DNA of 64,000 bases, taken from Serripes groenlandicus. Lineage: Eukaryota; Mollusca; Bivalvia; Cardiida; Cardiidae. The stretch covers positions 199,246,110-199,310,109 of the forward strand of contig JASEVX010000001.1 in NCBI GenBank assembly GCA_031761405.1, written 5' to 3'. The notes under the pieces are model-generated. The model did no database searches. It was not told where the DNA came from and saw only the letters and a list, made by a program, of their open reading frames with translations. How positions within the stretch are numbered: position 1 is the stretch's first letter; every line of letters starts with the position of its first letter. This document shows positions 47,353-59,345 of this stretch, in pieces. The translations under genes and the position numbers were made by a program.

Positions 47353-48060
47353 TATTCATACCCGAACTCCATTGTATCTAACTTTGTCTGCTCGCTAAAT
47401 AGTTAATTCTTAACCGTGACGGTTTATAAACACAAACCAACCAATCATATATCGAAGTATTATCGACACTTTGATTGATATAGTCTGGTGTTATTAATAT
47501 TATAACGACAGCTGGTAACATAATAAACCCATCAGCACGAGAAATGTATAGTTTACCAGCTATGTTTAACATCGGGTGTGTTGGGTTTTGTTGGTATTAT
47601 TTTCGGGGGGGGGGGGGGGGGGGGGGGATTGGTGGTCTGAAGTAGTATGATACACTTTTGACACATTAAACAAGTTACTTGAAATATGTGGTCTCTCTTA
47701 ATTTTAACACATTCCCACTTTTGACGCATTTGTAGCAGACGATTTGTATAAATATTGAAGCAAGAAGGCTCATAGCTCATAATGAGTAACTACTAAATTT
47801 GTCCACAATATTTTCAATAATTACTCTTTCAGTTAGAAAGATTTTTTATAGTTTGGCCTACATTATTTCAAATTCGTCTGCTGCAGATGAGACCCAACCA
47901 GGGCACAGTATACATTATGTAACATTACGTAATCATTTTCTGTCACGTTGATTGCTCTATGGTTAATTATGCCTAGATAAGTTGTATGAATTAAGTATTG
48001 CATCAGAGTGTCACACGTAGAACAATTTTTTTCTTTTCATCCCAAATAAATGCTTCTGTT
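47353..48060. other. AT-rich stretch with 23-G run and a hairpin MITE
   Basis: A run of 23 G follows TTTTC at 47605-47627. The hairpin MITE is at 47722-47893. No gene seen. Confidence 0.5.
47722..47893. mobile_element. hairpin MITE family, most complete copy
   Basis: Inverted ends: GACGCATTTGTAGCAGACGA at the left and, complemented, GTCTCATCTGCAGCAGACGA at the right. The centre holds GGCTCATAGCTCATAATGAG and AAATTTGTCCACAATATTTT. Length 172 bp, non-coding. This copy defines the boundaries for the others (11519, 17060, 60580, 61205). Confidence 0.75.
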
Positions 48061-49102
48061 TTTAGCTCACCTGAGCACGAAGTGCCTTTTGTCCGCCGTC
48101 CGTCGTCCGTCGTGCGTCGTCCGTCGTGCGTCAACTTCTTCTCCTCAGTAACCAGTGGGTCAATTGGGATGAAACATCCTCTCAATGACCTCACCAGAAT
48201 TCCTTCAGATTTTTGGGATCCATGCAGAATTCTGGTTTCCATGGCAACGAAACGAAAAAAAATTCAAAATTCTTCTTCTCCCAAACTGGTTGGCAGATTT
48301 TCATATTTTTTTATAGAATGTTCCTTGGATAACCTTCTAACAGATTCCTTCAAGCCATGTTGATTGGTCAAAAAACATGGCCGCCAGTGGGCGGTGCTAT
48401 TTTGCCTTATATGGCTATAGTGAAAACTTAAACAATCTTCTCCTCCGAAAGTGTCAGACCGATTTTCAAATAACGTTGTAGAAATGTTCCTTGGGTGACC
48501 CTCTATCATATTCTTTCAAGCCATATTGATTGGTGGAAAAACATGTCCGCCAGGGGGCGGGCTATTTTGCCTTATACGGCTAGAGTGAAAACTTAAAAAT
48601 CTTCTCCTCTAAAAATGTCCGGTTGATTTTCAAATAATTTTGTAGAAATGTTCCTTAGATGACCCGCTATCAGATTCCTTCAAGCCATGTTGATTGGTCA
48701 AAAAACATGGCCGCCAGGGGGCGGGGCTTTTTTGCTTTATATGGCTATAGTGAACATTTTAAAAAATCTTCATCTCCAAAAGTGTCAGACCGATTTTCAA
48801 ATAATTTTGTAGAAATATTCCTAGGATGACCCTCCATGAGCTTGATTGGTCGAAATACATGGCCTCCAAGAGGCGGGGCTATTTTGCCTTATATGGCTTT
48901 AGTGAAAATCTTCGCCTCCGAAAGTGTTCGACCGATTTTCAAATAATTTAGTAGAAATGTTCCTAAAAGGTGACCCTCTATCAGATTCCTTTAAGCCATG
49001 TTGATTGGTCGAAAACTATGGTTGCCAGGGGGCGGGACTTATATGGCTAAAGTGAAAAGAAAATCAGGTGAGCAATCCAGGGCCATCATGGCCCTCTTGT
49101 TT
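48061..49102 (-). mobile_element. complete pearl-like element (type I core)
   Basis: The ends are TTTAGCTCACCTGAGCACGA at 48061 and GGGCCATCATGGCCCTCTTG at about 49079-49098, the complement of the family start AACAAGAGGGCCATGATGGC. The core has about five units of ~167 bp (CAAGCCATGTTGATTGGTC at 48351 and again about 167 bp on). After the left end the simple repeat CCGTCCGTCGTCCGTCGTGC runs. The core is homologous to 15807-17032. Non-coding. Confidence 0.85.
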
Positions 49103-51717
49103 ATTTCATCGTGGAAACAGAGATAGCATTGCTTACAATAAACAATTCCACGTTCTCTTATTTCAAACCATTTCAAAACAGAACAATCTTTCTCACAATT
49201 TGAAAGCATCATTACACAAGCCTATTTCAGTCAAAAAGCTCCAGTTTTTGTTCTATGACACAAGTGTGTGTATTTACGTATATGTCTGTCAACTGCCTTG
49301 TCTGGTGTTTAATTTGCAACAATGAAAAATCAAACGAAAATGGTCATCGGGCTAAGCAATGGGCTTGTGTGAGTGTTGACGAGATTTTTCATATGTGAAT
49401 TCATAGGAAAATATACTTCAATTTACAACATGAAATATACAAACGGTTCTTAAGCTGAATTTACAATTTAGTCGAATCCTTACTATATGCATGGTAACCT
49501 TCTTAGGTAGGGCGTATGTCAAAATCCCCATGGGTAAAAATTACCCTAGTAGGCAAAATCCCCATGGCAAAAATGACAGGGTATTCAAAATCCCCATGAT
49601 GGATAGCATAATCCCCTTACTCAGTTACTGTTTGATCTCATCTTGATTTCTTTGGTCTTTGTCATAAGGTGACTGCAAAAGTGTTGAATAGGGGAATTAG
49701 TACAATTTGAAAACCAGACGTGCGAATAAATTTGTTTGGTAACCAACAGAACAAGAGGACAGGACAATAAGTTGTGATTGTAGGTGGATACATTTTAAGT
49801 TCTGATTAACATTGCCTCATAAATAAATCTACTTAATCCGCTTATAAATAGTTGTTTGAGATGTTTCAGACATGAGATTGATACATGTTTGTATCGTTGG
49901 CCATGTAAAATAATACCTTTTCAAATGTTTCACTCTTTAGTCTGTATATTTTGGACATATAAGAAGGAAATGATATTCTGATTATATTTAATTAAAATGA
50001 CAATTTTTACAGATTCGAGGACTACGAGGATTATTCGTAAATCTTCCATGTTCTATAGCTTAAGTATGCGATGACGTTCTAAATCTTGCTAATGCTGTAC
50101 TATACTTTGGTACTTTAATCACTTGTAAGTATGCTTCAAGAGCTACCGAATGTTTGAATGGGTAAGATGATTCTAATCTTGGTGAGTTATTTATAGTTCT
50201 ATACCATTTCGCATAATATATTTTTTATAATATAATACTTGATTGGCTGCAATTCAATTCTTATTCGAAGACTAAACAGACTCTATTAGACTTGCAGCAG
50301 AATGTTATGTGTCAATATCGAGATAAAAATCACGTCGAATTCTCCTTTTAATAGCAATTTTAACTTAGTGAATGTTATTTTCATGTTCAAAGAGATGTCT
50401 TGATTTGTGAAGAATGCATTTAATAATGTTTATCCATGTATATCTAAAATATAAACTATTTCTAAGCTAAAACTGTTAATCACGTGACTAGCGAATACCG
50501 ACGGCGTAGATCAATCTCCTTTGCAGAGAGCCGTTCTTTACACTTACAAACAGTTAATTATAGGTGATTTAAAATGTTTTTTTGGTTCGAAACAAATGAA
50601 GAAAATATTTCGTCATTGACAATTTTAAATGTGTCCATTAAATTCTCTACAGGCACTTTGCTTGCGATCTGCATAATGTTATGCATCATTGACACAAGGG
50701 CGCTTATCATTATATAATTTTAAAACATGAGTAGTTTGTTATTTTCATTATAAAAAAGGCAGGAAAGAATTACAATAAATGAACATGTTGTAGAGTTCAG
50801 TTTATGTTCGAAATGAAGTTTGAAATTATACAACAGTTTCAATGAAATTTAACTGTTTAGCTGATATTTTATTTCAAGGGTGGTCTAATTTATAAATATT
50901 GGACGACATTTTAACATTTGTCAAAGTAAGATATAATTTGGATGCAAAAGCTAATATAATTTGGAGAAAAAGAGAAAACTTCAGCGATTTAACCCTTTTC
51001 TCATTGTTTTAAAAGTAGATGAAATGAAGTGCTATTGCACTCAAATCCTAAAGTGTCTGTTTTGTGGTTTTATTGATAAACAATACAATTCAAATTATTC
51101 TGTCAACATATTGAAAAGTGTATGTGGAATTCGCAAATCTTATAATTATTCCTTAATGAAAGCACTGTAAACATACTAAGACTAATGATTGGCAAGATTG
51201 CTCTTTTCCATTACTGTTTATGATCAATAATTAGTGGCTGTGTGTATGGTCAACCTACCTTAGAATGGAGGTTTCATGTCCACCTTAAAGTATTGTCGTA
51301 CTTGTTTTCAAGATCGAGTAATACAGTAAACAACCACACGTATAAATGAAAATGAAACAATTGTTACATTATCAAAACTATTATCTCACTGATATTATCT
51401 ATTATCTTCCTAATCATACTTGATGACCAATTTAATGCTACGTATTGATTTCCTTCAGCATAGCACTATTCTTAACTAGAAACGGAATCATTGTAGCAAA
51501 AGGAGAACGTTTGTTTAAGTGATTCTCTTTAGTTATGCTTAAATCTGTTATAGTATTTTTACAGCTTCATAATTCATTTTATAATAACATGTTTATTGTG
51601 AAAAAGATAAAATGATATCAAGAGAACATTGCAGCGACGATGCTGGGTGATCGTACATTGTTTTGATAGACAGACCCCTTCATGCACGTTAATGGTTCAA
51701 ATGTTACTACACATACA
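49103..51717. other. unique AT-rich stretch, no gene
   Basis: Contains three copies of CAAAATCCCCATGG-like sequence at 49519-49600 and a decayed hairpin-family core at about 51495-51535. No frame above 98 codons and nothing recognisable on either strand. Confidence 0.5.
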
Positions 51718-52888
51718 TATTCGATTTATCCATGTTTAAGTTATCTGTATTTGTATAGACTAGTTTTCTGTAGTGGCTTCATGGAAGTATCAACGTATTC
51801 GTATAATCCATGGATATGTTATCCCGAGAAGACAGGTTTTCTATATTGACTTCAGAGATGTATCGACATATCTGAATAATCCATGATTGTGTTATCGCGA
51901 GTAGACAACTTTTCTGTATTGACTTCAGAGATGTATCGACATGTTCGTATGATTCATGATTATGTTATCGCGAGTAGACGGGTTTTCTGTAGTGACTTCA
52001 GGGATTTATCGACATATTCGTATAATCCCATGATTATGTTATCGCGAGTAGACAGGTCTTCTGTAGTGACTTCAGAGATGTATCGACATGTTCGTATGAT
52101 CCATGATTATGTTATCGCAAGTAGACGGGTTTTCTGTAGTGACTTCAGGGATGTATCGACATGTTCGTATGATCCATGATTATGTTATCGCAAGTAGACG
52201 GGTTTTCTGTAGTGACTTCAGGGATGTATCGACATGTTCGTATGATCCATGATTATGTTATCGCAAGTAGACGGGTTTTCTGTAGTGACTTCAGGGATGT
52301 ATCGACATGTTCGTATGATCCATGATTATGTTATCGCAAGTAGACGGGTTTTCTGTAGTGACTTCAGGGATGTATCGACATGTTCGTATGATCCATGATT
52401 ATGTTATCGCAAGTAGACGGGTTTTCTGTAGTGACTTCAGGGATGTATCGACATGTTCGTATGATCCATGATTATGTTATCGCAAGTAGACGGGTTTTCT
52501 GTAGTGACTTCAGAGATGTATCGACATGTTCGTATGATTCATGATTATGTTATCGCGAGTAGACGGGTTTTCTGTAGTGACTTCAGGGATGTATCGACAT
52601 ATTCGTATAATCCCATGATTATGTTATCGCGAGTAGACAGGTCTTCTGTAGTGACTTCAGAGATGTATCGACATGTTCGTATGATCCATGATTATGTTAT
52701 CGCGAGTAGACGGGTTTTCTGTAGTGACTTCAGAGATGTATTGACATATTCGTATGATTCATGTTTGAGTTATCTGTATTTGTATACAGGGGTTTTCTGT
52801 TGTGACTTCAGGGATGTATCAACATATTCGTATGATCCATGTTTGAGTTATATGTATTTGTATAGACGGGTTTTCTGTAGTGGCTTCA
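51718..52888. repeat. 73-bp satellite, left block (~15 units)
   Basis: The unit contains TTATGTTATCGCAAGTAGAC, GGGTTTTCTGTAGTGACTTC, AGGGATGTATCGACATGTTC and GTATGATCCATGA. GACTTCAGGG recurs every 73 bp (52141, 52214 and so on). Units between about 52095 and 52500 are practically identical, whereas the flanking units vary. The block stops where the Crypton-like element begins and resumes at 55201. Confidence 0.9.
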
Positions 52889-52968
52889 GTGTGACAGTAC
52901 ATATTGTCAACATGAGGATAATACTGTTACCCGAATGTTGACAATATGTACTGTCACACTGGAAGCCA
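52881..52968. repeat. 34-bp-arm hairpin at the left edge of the Crypton-like element
   Basis: The arms 52881-52913 and 52935-52968 are inverted copies with one indel: CAGTGTGACAGTACATATTG and its complement, then TCAACAT and ATGTTGA. The loop is 21 bases. It replaces the expected continuation of the 73-bp unit. Confidence 0.85.
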
Positions 52969-53077
52969 TGCAATATTTATTTTATTATACCGAACAAAAT
53001 TACAAGTTTATCACTTTATTCTGTACCAAAGACAATATTAAGTATAATGTATACACAAGGTAAATAACGTTGACGTC

Positions 53078-53104
53078 ATTGTTTTAAATGACGTCATGCA
53101 CGTG
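53078..53104 (+). repeat. 27-bp direct repeat, left copy
   Basis: ATTGTTTTAAATGACGTCAT followed by GCACGTG, including the palindrome TGACGTCA. It matches 55032-55058 at 26 of 27 positions, same orientation. Possible recombination site or promoter element (CRE-like). Confidence 0.8.
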
Positions 53105-53123
53105 CAAATCACAGTTATTTGTC

Positions 53124-54992
53124 TTATTTTCCATGAAAATGGAATTGAACATTGCAGTTGTTCATATGAGGTGTTATGTTGTAGTACCCATTAACGCCTC
53201 CCATATAAGGGATGTTAATTATCCGAGGCGATAATGGCCCCTGGACATCGTTGGTTGTCGTGTCAGCTGCTTTTGCAGGAATGGGAAGAATAACTGCTGA
53301 TGAAAAGTCATTTTCAGGCAAAAATACCCGATCAATATCATCATCAGACAATTCTGGGCCAATTCTTGACACTGCCGGAGCTTTGTGTTCTGCGCCAAGT
53401 AATGCACTGCTTAATGCAGCCGACATCTCTCGCTTTTTACACTCGGTAAGCCGTGAAGAATAGCTTTTAATAGAGGCTTCCGATTTGTGCCCAGTTTCTC
53501 TAATGATTTGCCTTGCCTCGAATCGAGCCACATCTAGTGCCGAAATTGATGTTGCCCTTATACAGTGATTAGTGTATCTTTGTGACAGAGCAGCAATATT
53601 AGATATCTGACTCATCAAATTACCCTGTGAATTCTTCCCAAGCGGACATTTACAATACCAACATTTATCCGCTGTGTTGAAACTGTCACGTGGCCTCTGC
53701 TATATGTCGTCAAGGTCTTGATGAAGATTACTCAGATACCTTTTGAAACTCTTCACTGGACACATAGCATCGCCTGGCCGGGCATACATTCTTGCTTCAC
53801 CGATTGTGTCATCAGATGTTGAATCAACACTGAAAAAGAAAGCAGACACATCTTGTCATTTGAAAGTAATACATTTAAGATATCTGAACATGCGATATAT
53901 GTGTATTGTGTAATACCCATTTGGAGAATACGTTGACACTTTGTCACTGCAATATCAAATTACTTGATAGAAATAAATTACTTGAAAGTGTATTGCTGTT
54001 CTGCAATATTCTCATTTTAAACATAAATTAAAAAAAAGTGTAAATTTTCTCACCCATGGTTTTTGTCAGCCTCGTCACTAACCTGGCGAACATATTCTCA
54101 TCTAGAAGAATCCACCTCCACTGCAAATGTAGCTTTCGTCATCTGTCTGAGGTTTTCTCGTCCTCGTCGACAAAGATGAAACATGATGTCAAACCAAACC
54201 TAGCAGAGGAAATAAATAATACACAATCAGAGGATATGTTCACAGTAAATAGTGACGGATCCAGAACAGGGATTTAGATAAGATAATATGACAGCTTTAA
54301 AAACACTTCACTTCGCCTACAAGTATCTAGACAATTTGGACAATGTCTTTACAAAAATTAATCAGCTACCCGACTAATTCAGTTTGTTATCGGACTGGCG
54401 ATCAATTCAATTGCAAGTAGGAACCTGCAGGTTCAATCCCTACGCTAAATATTATTTTGCTAACATAGGTATTTATTTTGACAACCAATTTTAATGATCC
54501 TACCTTATTCTGTAAGCCGCAGGGTGTGTTTATGTTGAAAGCAACATTGGCAGGATTCATCAGCTTCTTCAAGTCATGGTCCGTGATTTGGCTTTTGTGT
54601 TCAACCGACCCTTTCCCCTTTTTCTGCAGATCCGTTATTTTTGCTTTGAATGTTTTTCTTGATGATGCAAACTCACTGTCTGTTGAAATATCGATACGAC
54701 ATGTCTCTTTAATGTACTTTGATAGGCCATATTTGACCGAGTGCAAGGTAGATTTCTTTAATTCATCCCCTTTTACGGTGCGAACCGACGCAAAGAACGT
54801 CCGCAGATGATTGTTCATCACATTCTTCGGCATTTCCTCGAAGTCGGCGTTTTCTGCCTCCAAATATGTCCGAAACAGTTTGACACTCCGATTAACGATC
54901 CGTTTGGTGCTGGCGGAATCTTTTGCGTCATCTAGTGTGTATAACTCTGCTTCCGAAATTGAAACAAACTGTTTGTTTACATAAGCAGTCAT
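53124..54992 (-). pseudogene. Crypton-type tyrosine recombinase, three exons, two nonsense codons
   Basis: Exons on the minus strand: 54992-54504, 54199-54054 and 53829-53124, 1341 nt in all, 447 codons including stop. Splice sites fit: AATAAG|GTAGGA, CTGCTAG|GTTTGG, CCATGG|GTGAG and CTTTTTCAG|TGTTG, and the frame is kept across both introns. Exon 1 (from ATG 54992) is a helical DNA-binding N-terminus with KRIVNRSVKLFRTYLEAE. Exon 2 starts VWFDIMFHLCRRGREN, with the first catalytic Arg region (174-177). Exon 3 has RMYARPGDAMCPVKSF, then YTNHCIRATSISAL (HxxR at 300-303), TGHKSEASIKSY (GH at 325-326, Tyr 335). In-frame TGA at codon 197 (54100-54098) and TAG at codon 255 (53702-53700) break it. 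Family: DUF3504-type recombinases, as in metazoan Cryptons. Decayed but recent. Confidence 0.85.
54385..54440 (+). repeat. tRNA T-arm-like sequence in intron 1
   Basis: GCAGGTTCAATCCCTACGC matches a B box and T arm. No clear A box precedes it at the right distance. Possibly a SINE relic within the intron of the recombinase gene. Confidence 0.3.
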
Positions 54993-55031
54993 TTTGTTGC
55001 AAATGCCGTTCGCAAAATTATGTGACGCGTT

Positions 55032-55058
55032 ATTGTTTTAGATGACGTCATGCACGTG
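55032..55058 (+). repeat. 27-bp direct repeat, right copy
   Basis: ATTGTTTTAGATGACGTCAT followed by GCACGTG. It lies about 40 bp upstream of the recombinase start codon, so it could belong to the promoter; the left copy lies just past the stop codon. Confidence 0.8.
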
Positions 55059-55200
55059 AATTGTAGTCGCGCGTGCATGCCATGTAACAGTATACTGTTA
55101 ACCGGTCAAAAGCGTACTGTTAGCAAGAGACAGTAAGACATTGCCCATGCTGAGTATATGAGAATTTAACGTTACAAAGTCACGTGAGGTATAATAAAAT

Positions 55201-55790
55201 CGTATAATCCATGATTATGTTATCGCGAGTAGACAGGTTTTCTGTAGTGACTTCAGAGATGTATCGACATATTCGTATGATCCATGTTTGAGTTATTTGT
55301 ATTTATATAGACGGGTTTTCTGTAGTGGCTTCATGGATGTATAGACATATTCGTATGATCTATGATTTTGTTATCGCGAGTTGACGGGCTATCGGTATTG
55401 ACTTCAGGGATCTATCGACATATTCGTATAATCCATGATTATGTTATCGCGAGTAGACGGGTTTTCTGTATTGACTTTAGAGATGTATAGACATATTCGA
55501 ATAATCCATGTTAATATTATCAAGAGTAGGCAGGTTTTCTGTATTGACGTCAGGGATGTATCGACATATTCGAATAATCCATGATTATGTTATCGCGAGT
55601 AGACGGGTTTTCTGTTTTGACATCAGAGATGTATAGACATATTCGAATAATCTATGTTTATGTTATCGCAAGTAGACGGATTTTCTGTATTGACTTTAGG
55701 GATGTATCGACACATTGAAAAAATCCATGTTTGAGCTATCTGTATTTGTATAAACGGGTTTTCTGTATTGACTTCAGAGATGTATCTTTT
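55201..55790. repeat. 73-bp satellite, right block (~8 units)
   Basis: CGTATAATCCATGATTATGT and ATCGCGAGTAGACAGG resume directly after the element end. Units are more diverged from one another than in the left block. Confidence 0.9.
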
Positions 55791-56299
55791 AATATTGCGG
55801 ACAAAGAAGGCCCTGCTAAGAATGCAAGGTGGCATATACGGGTCTTAATCTTCGCTGGTCGTCAAAGTTTAATGATTTCGAGTGAGGTAACTACTAGTAT
55901 TATGTAAGACAAAGTTATTGGAGCCATGCTATATATCATTCATTCATTTGCAGGGAGGAATTATTGTGCTATTGGTCGTATCAACAGTCAACGGCTTCTT
56001 GTAAGTGGGTTTTATTTTACACAAGCATCTCTAAATGGATCATGCATTTACGTTTTAAACACAAACTGACCATGAAGCATATTCCTACGTTTTCAACACA
56101 AACTGAACCTGGAGCAAAATGCGTTATGCCTTAGTTGTATCGGAAAGCATTGGGGAATGAGAGAAATTTAACAATAATCAATTTGTCTACTTTTCAAAAA
56201 AAATAATGTTGTGGCACAAGCAGTGCAAGACACATGTATAGACAGTACACCACAATATGCACCTTTTAAATTAAAACATAATCTGTCAGTGACGCACGC
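55791..56299. other. no recognisable feature
   Basis: Unique sequence between the 73-bp and 36-bp satellites. Confidence 0.4.
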
Positions 56300-59200
56300 T
56301 TTTGATTTATAACAACAGCTGTCTATTGGATACGCTTTATGTGATAACTCAAACAGTCCGTGACATATGCTTTAACTTTATAATACAAACTTTCAGTGAT
56401 ACATGTTTTGACGTTATAACACACGTTTTACTCGGCACATGCTTTAACGTTGTAGCACAAACATTTCAAAACGCATGTATTAACCGTATAACACAAGCTT
56501 TAAATCATAACACAAACTGTCAGTGACACACGCTTTAATTGTATGACACAAACTTCCATATATTTTTTATCAATATATACCTTGATTAACAACGTGCATT
56601 GGTATAGGTAGGTCGTGGCCATCCTCCGTCATACCTTACAGTAAATATGTTATTAGTAGTATATAGAGATTTGTTAGTAAATGTGGTTTTTTTAATGCGC
56701 ATTGATGTAATACACATACAATATAAGCTTTTCCATATCGAATTGTATTTAAAGCCGTTTTCAACATTACTCCACCATGACCGCTACGACAATGGATCGA
56801 ACCGGTGACTTCATGTGTTGATGTAATAACACACGTTTCTCGTTGCACACGCTTTAACTTTATAACACAAACTTCCAGTGACAATGTTTTTACTTAATAA
56901 CACACGGTTTCCGTTGCACTCGCGTTAACGTTATAACACAAGCTGTCCGTGACACTTGTATTCACTGTATACTAAAAGCTGTATGTGACACTTGTATTAA
57001 CTTGTATAGCACAAGCTGTCCGTGACACTTGTACTTACTGTATACCACAAGCTGTCCGTGACACTTGTATTAACTGTATACCACAAAGTGTCCGTGACAC
57101 TTGTATTAACTGTATACCACAAGCTGTCCGTGACACTTGTATAAACTGTATACTATAAGCTGGTCGTGACACTTGTATTAACTGTACACCACAAGCTGCC
57201 ATGACACTTGTATTAACTGTATACCACAAGCTGTCCGTGACACTTGTACTAACTGTATACCACAAGCTGTCCGTGACACTTGTGTTAACTGTATACTAAA
57301 AGCTGTCAGTGACACTTGTATTAACTGTATAATAAAAGCTGTCCGTGACACTTAAATTAACTGTATACTACAAGCTGTCCGTGACACTTGTATTAACTCT
57401 ATACTAAAAGCTGTCCGTGACACTTACATTAAATGTATACTACAAGCTGTCCTTGACAATTGTATTAACTGTATACCACAAGCTGTCCGTGACACTTGTA
57501 TTAACGTTATACAACAAGCTGTCTATGACACTTGTATTAACAGTATACTACAAGCTGTCCGTGACACTTGTATTAACGTTATAATACACTCTGTTCGTGG
57601 CAGTTGATTTAATGTTATAACACATATATTAACAGTAAAACACAACATTAACAGCGGCACATGCTTTAACCGTATAACACAAGCTGTCAATGGCAGGTTT
57701 TGACGTTATTACACATGCTTCTCTGTCGATAACACAACCTTTACTGTTAAAACAAACGTTCAGTGACGCTTGTTTTTTATGTTATAATGCACGCATTCTG
57801 GTGCACACGTTTTAAAAGTATTGCACAAGCTGACCGTGGCGCATGCTATAACATTACAACACAAGCTATTCATTGTACATGATCTAAAGTTACAATACAA
57901 GGTGTTCTTTGCACATGCTACAACGTCAAACCACAAGCTGTCCGTGGCACATACTACAACGTTACAACAAAGCTGTACGTAACACATGCTACAACGTCAA
58001 AACACAAGCTGTCCATGGCACATACTACAACGTTACAACAACATCCGTACGTAACACATGCTACGTTGCCGGAGCAGATGCTTTAGCGTTACAACACAAG
58101 ATTATCGTGAACATTGCTAAAACGTTACAACAAAAGCTGTTCGCGATACACGCTTTAACGTTACAACAGAAGCTGTTCGTGAACATTGCTAAAACGTTAC
58201 AACACAAGCTGTTCGCGATACACGCTTTAACGTTACAACAGAAGCTGTTCGTAGCAAATACTTTACCGTTACAACACAATATGTTCGTGGCACACGGTTT
58301 AACCATGTCAAGCTGTTCATGGCACATGCTTTAACGATGTCAAGCTGTTCATGGCACATGCTTTAACGATGTCAAGCGGTTAATGGAACATGCTTTAACG
58401 ATGTCAAGCTGTTCATGGCACATGCTTTAACGTTACAACACAAGCTGTTCGTGGCACATGCTTCAACGCAACAACACAAGCTGTTCGTGGCACACGCTTT
58501 AACGATGTCACTCAAGCTGTTCGTAACACAGGCTTCCACATTCACATTATACAATAGTACAACACAAGCTGGTCATTGCACTTGCTTCAACGTTTCAACA
58601 CAAGGTGATAGTGGCACACGCTTTTATCTTACAACACGATCTGTTCGTGGCATATGCTTTAACGTTACAACACAAGCTGTTCGTGGCATATGCTTTAACG
58701 TTACAACACAAGTTGTTCGTGGCATATGCTTTAACGTTACAACACAAGCTGTTCGTGGCATATGCTTTAACGTTACAACACAAGCTTTTCGTGGCATATG
58801 TTTTAACGTTACAACACAAGCTGTTCATGGCATATGTTTTAACGTTACAACACAAGCTGTTCGTGGCATATGCTTTAACGTTACAACACAAACTGATAGT
58901 GGCACAAGTTTTTACCTTACAAGCTGTTCGTGGCATATGCTTTAACGTTACAACACAAGCTGTTCGTGGCATATGTTTTAACGTTAAAACACAAGCTGTT
59001 CGTGGCATATGCTTTAACGTTACAACACAAGCTGCTCGTGGCATATGCTTTAACGTTACAACACAAGCTGTTCGTGGCATATGCTTTAACGTTACAACAC
59101 AAGCTGATAGTGGCACTAGTTTTTAACTTACAAGCTGTTCGTGGCATATGCTTTAACATAAAAACACAAGCTGTTCGGGCACATTCTTCAACGTTACAAC

Positions 59201-59345
59201 ACAATTTGTTCGTGGCCTATGCTACAACGTTATAAAATAATATGTTCGGGGCACATGCTTCAACGTTTACATTGTGCAACCTAACAACATAAGCTGTTCT
59301 TGACAGTTGCTACTTCAACGTTAAATCAAAGCACTGCAAGTACTA
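56300..59345. repeat. 36-bp satellite, left block (~75 units)
   Basis: The unit is of the type GTATTAACTGTATACCACAA followed by GCTGTCCGTGACACTT (56950-57600) or GCATATGCTTTAACGTTACA followed by ACACAAGCTGTTCGTG (58600-59240). Between 57600 and 58600 the units are mixed. Because 36 is a multiple of three, frames of 12-residue repeats (for example LQHKLFVAYALT or CCNVKAYATNSL) stay open on both strands for up to about 170 codons. They overlap each other on opposite strands and are not genes. Confidence 0.92.
56580..56820 (-). mobile_element. SINE fragment inside the 36-bp satellite
   Basis: On the minus strand CACCGGTTCGATCCATTGTC (B box) is followed by GTAGCGGTCATGGTGGAGTA and ATGTTGAAAACGGCTTTAAA, a SINE-like body. 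No A box is seen. The 36-bp units continue on both sides. Confidence 0.45.

Larger units (their letters stand above)
52979..55200 (-). mobile_element. Crypton-like tyrosine-recombinase element
   Basis: It lies within the 73-bp satellite, and ATTTTATTATACC at 52979-52991 reappears inverted as GGTATAATAAAAT at 55188-55200, where satellite sequence resumes. Inside, a 27-bp direct repeat (ATTGTTTTARATGACGTCAT then GCACGTG) sits at 53078-53104 and 55032-55058, on both sides of the recombinase gene. Cryptons carry a tyrosine recombinase as their only protein and move through circular DNA (family knowledge). The exact left boundary is uncertain because of the adjoining hairpin. Confidence 0.7.

Noticed and set aside
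52468..52941. 157-codon frame in the 73-bp satellite
   Set aside because: The 73-bp unit shifts frame each period; the long frame arises from three successive frames all lacking stops in a homogenised block.
54056..54277. Plus-strand frame of 73 codons in the Crypton region
   Set aside because: It is antisense to exon 2 of the recombinase, whose domain match on the minus strand is far stronger.
56300..59345. CRISPR-like array of 36-bp repeats
   Set aside because: Repeats are contiguous with no unique spacers, diverge gradually, and lie in a eukaryotic, transposon-rich setting. It is a satellite.
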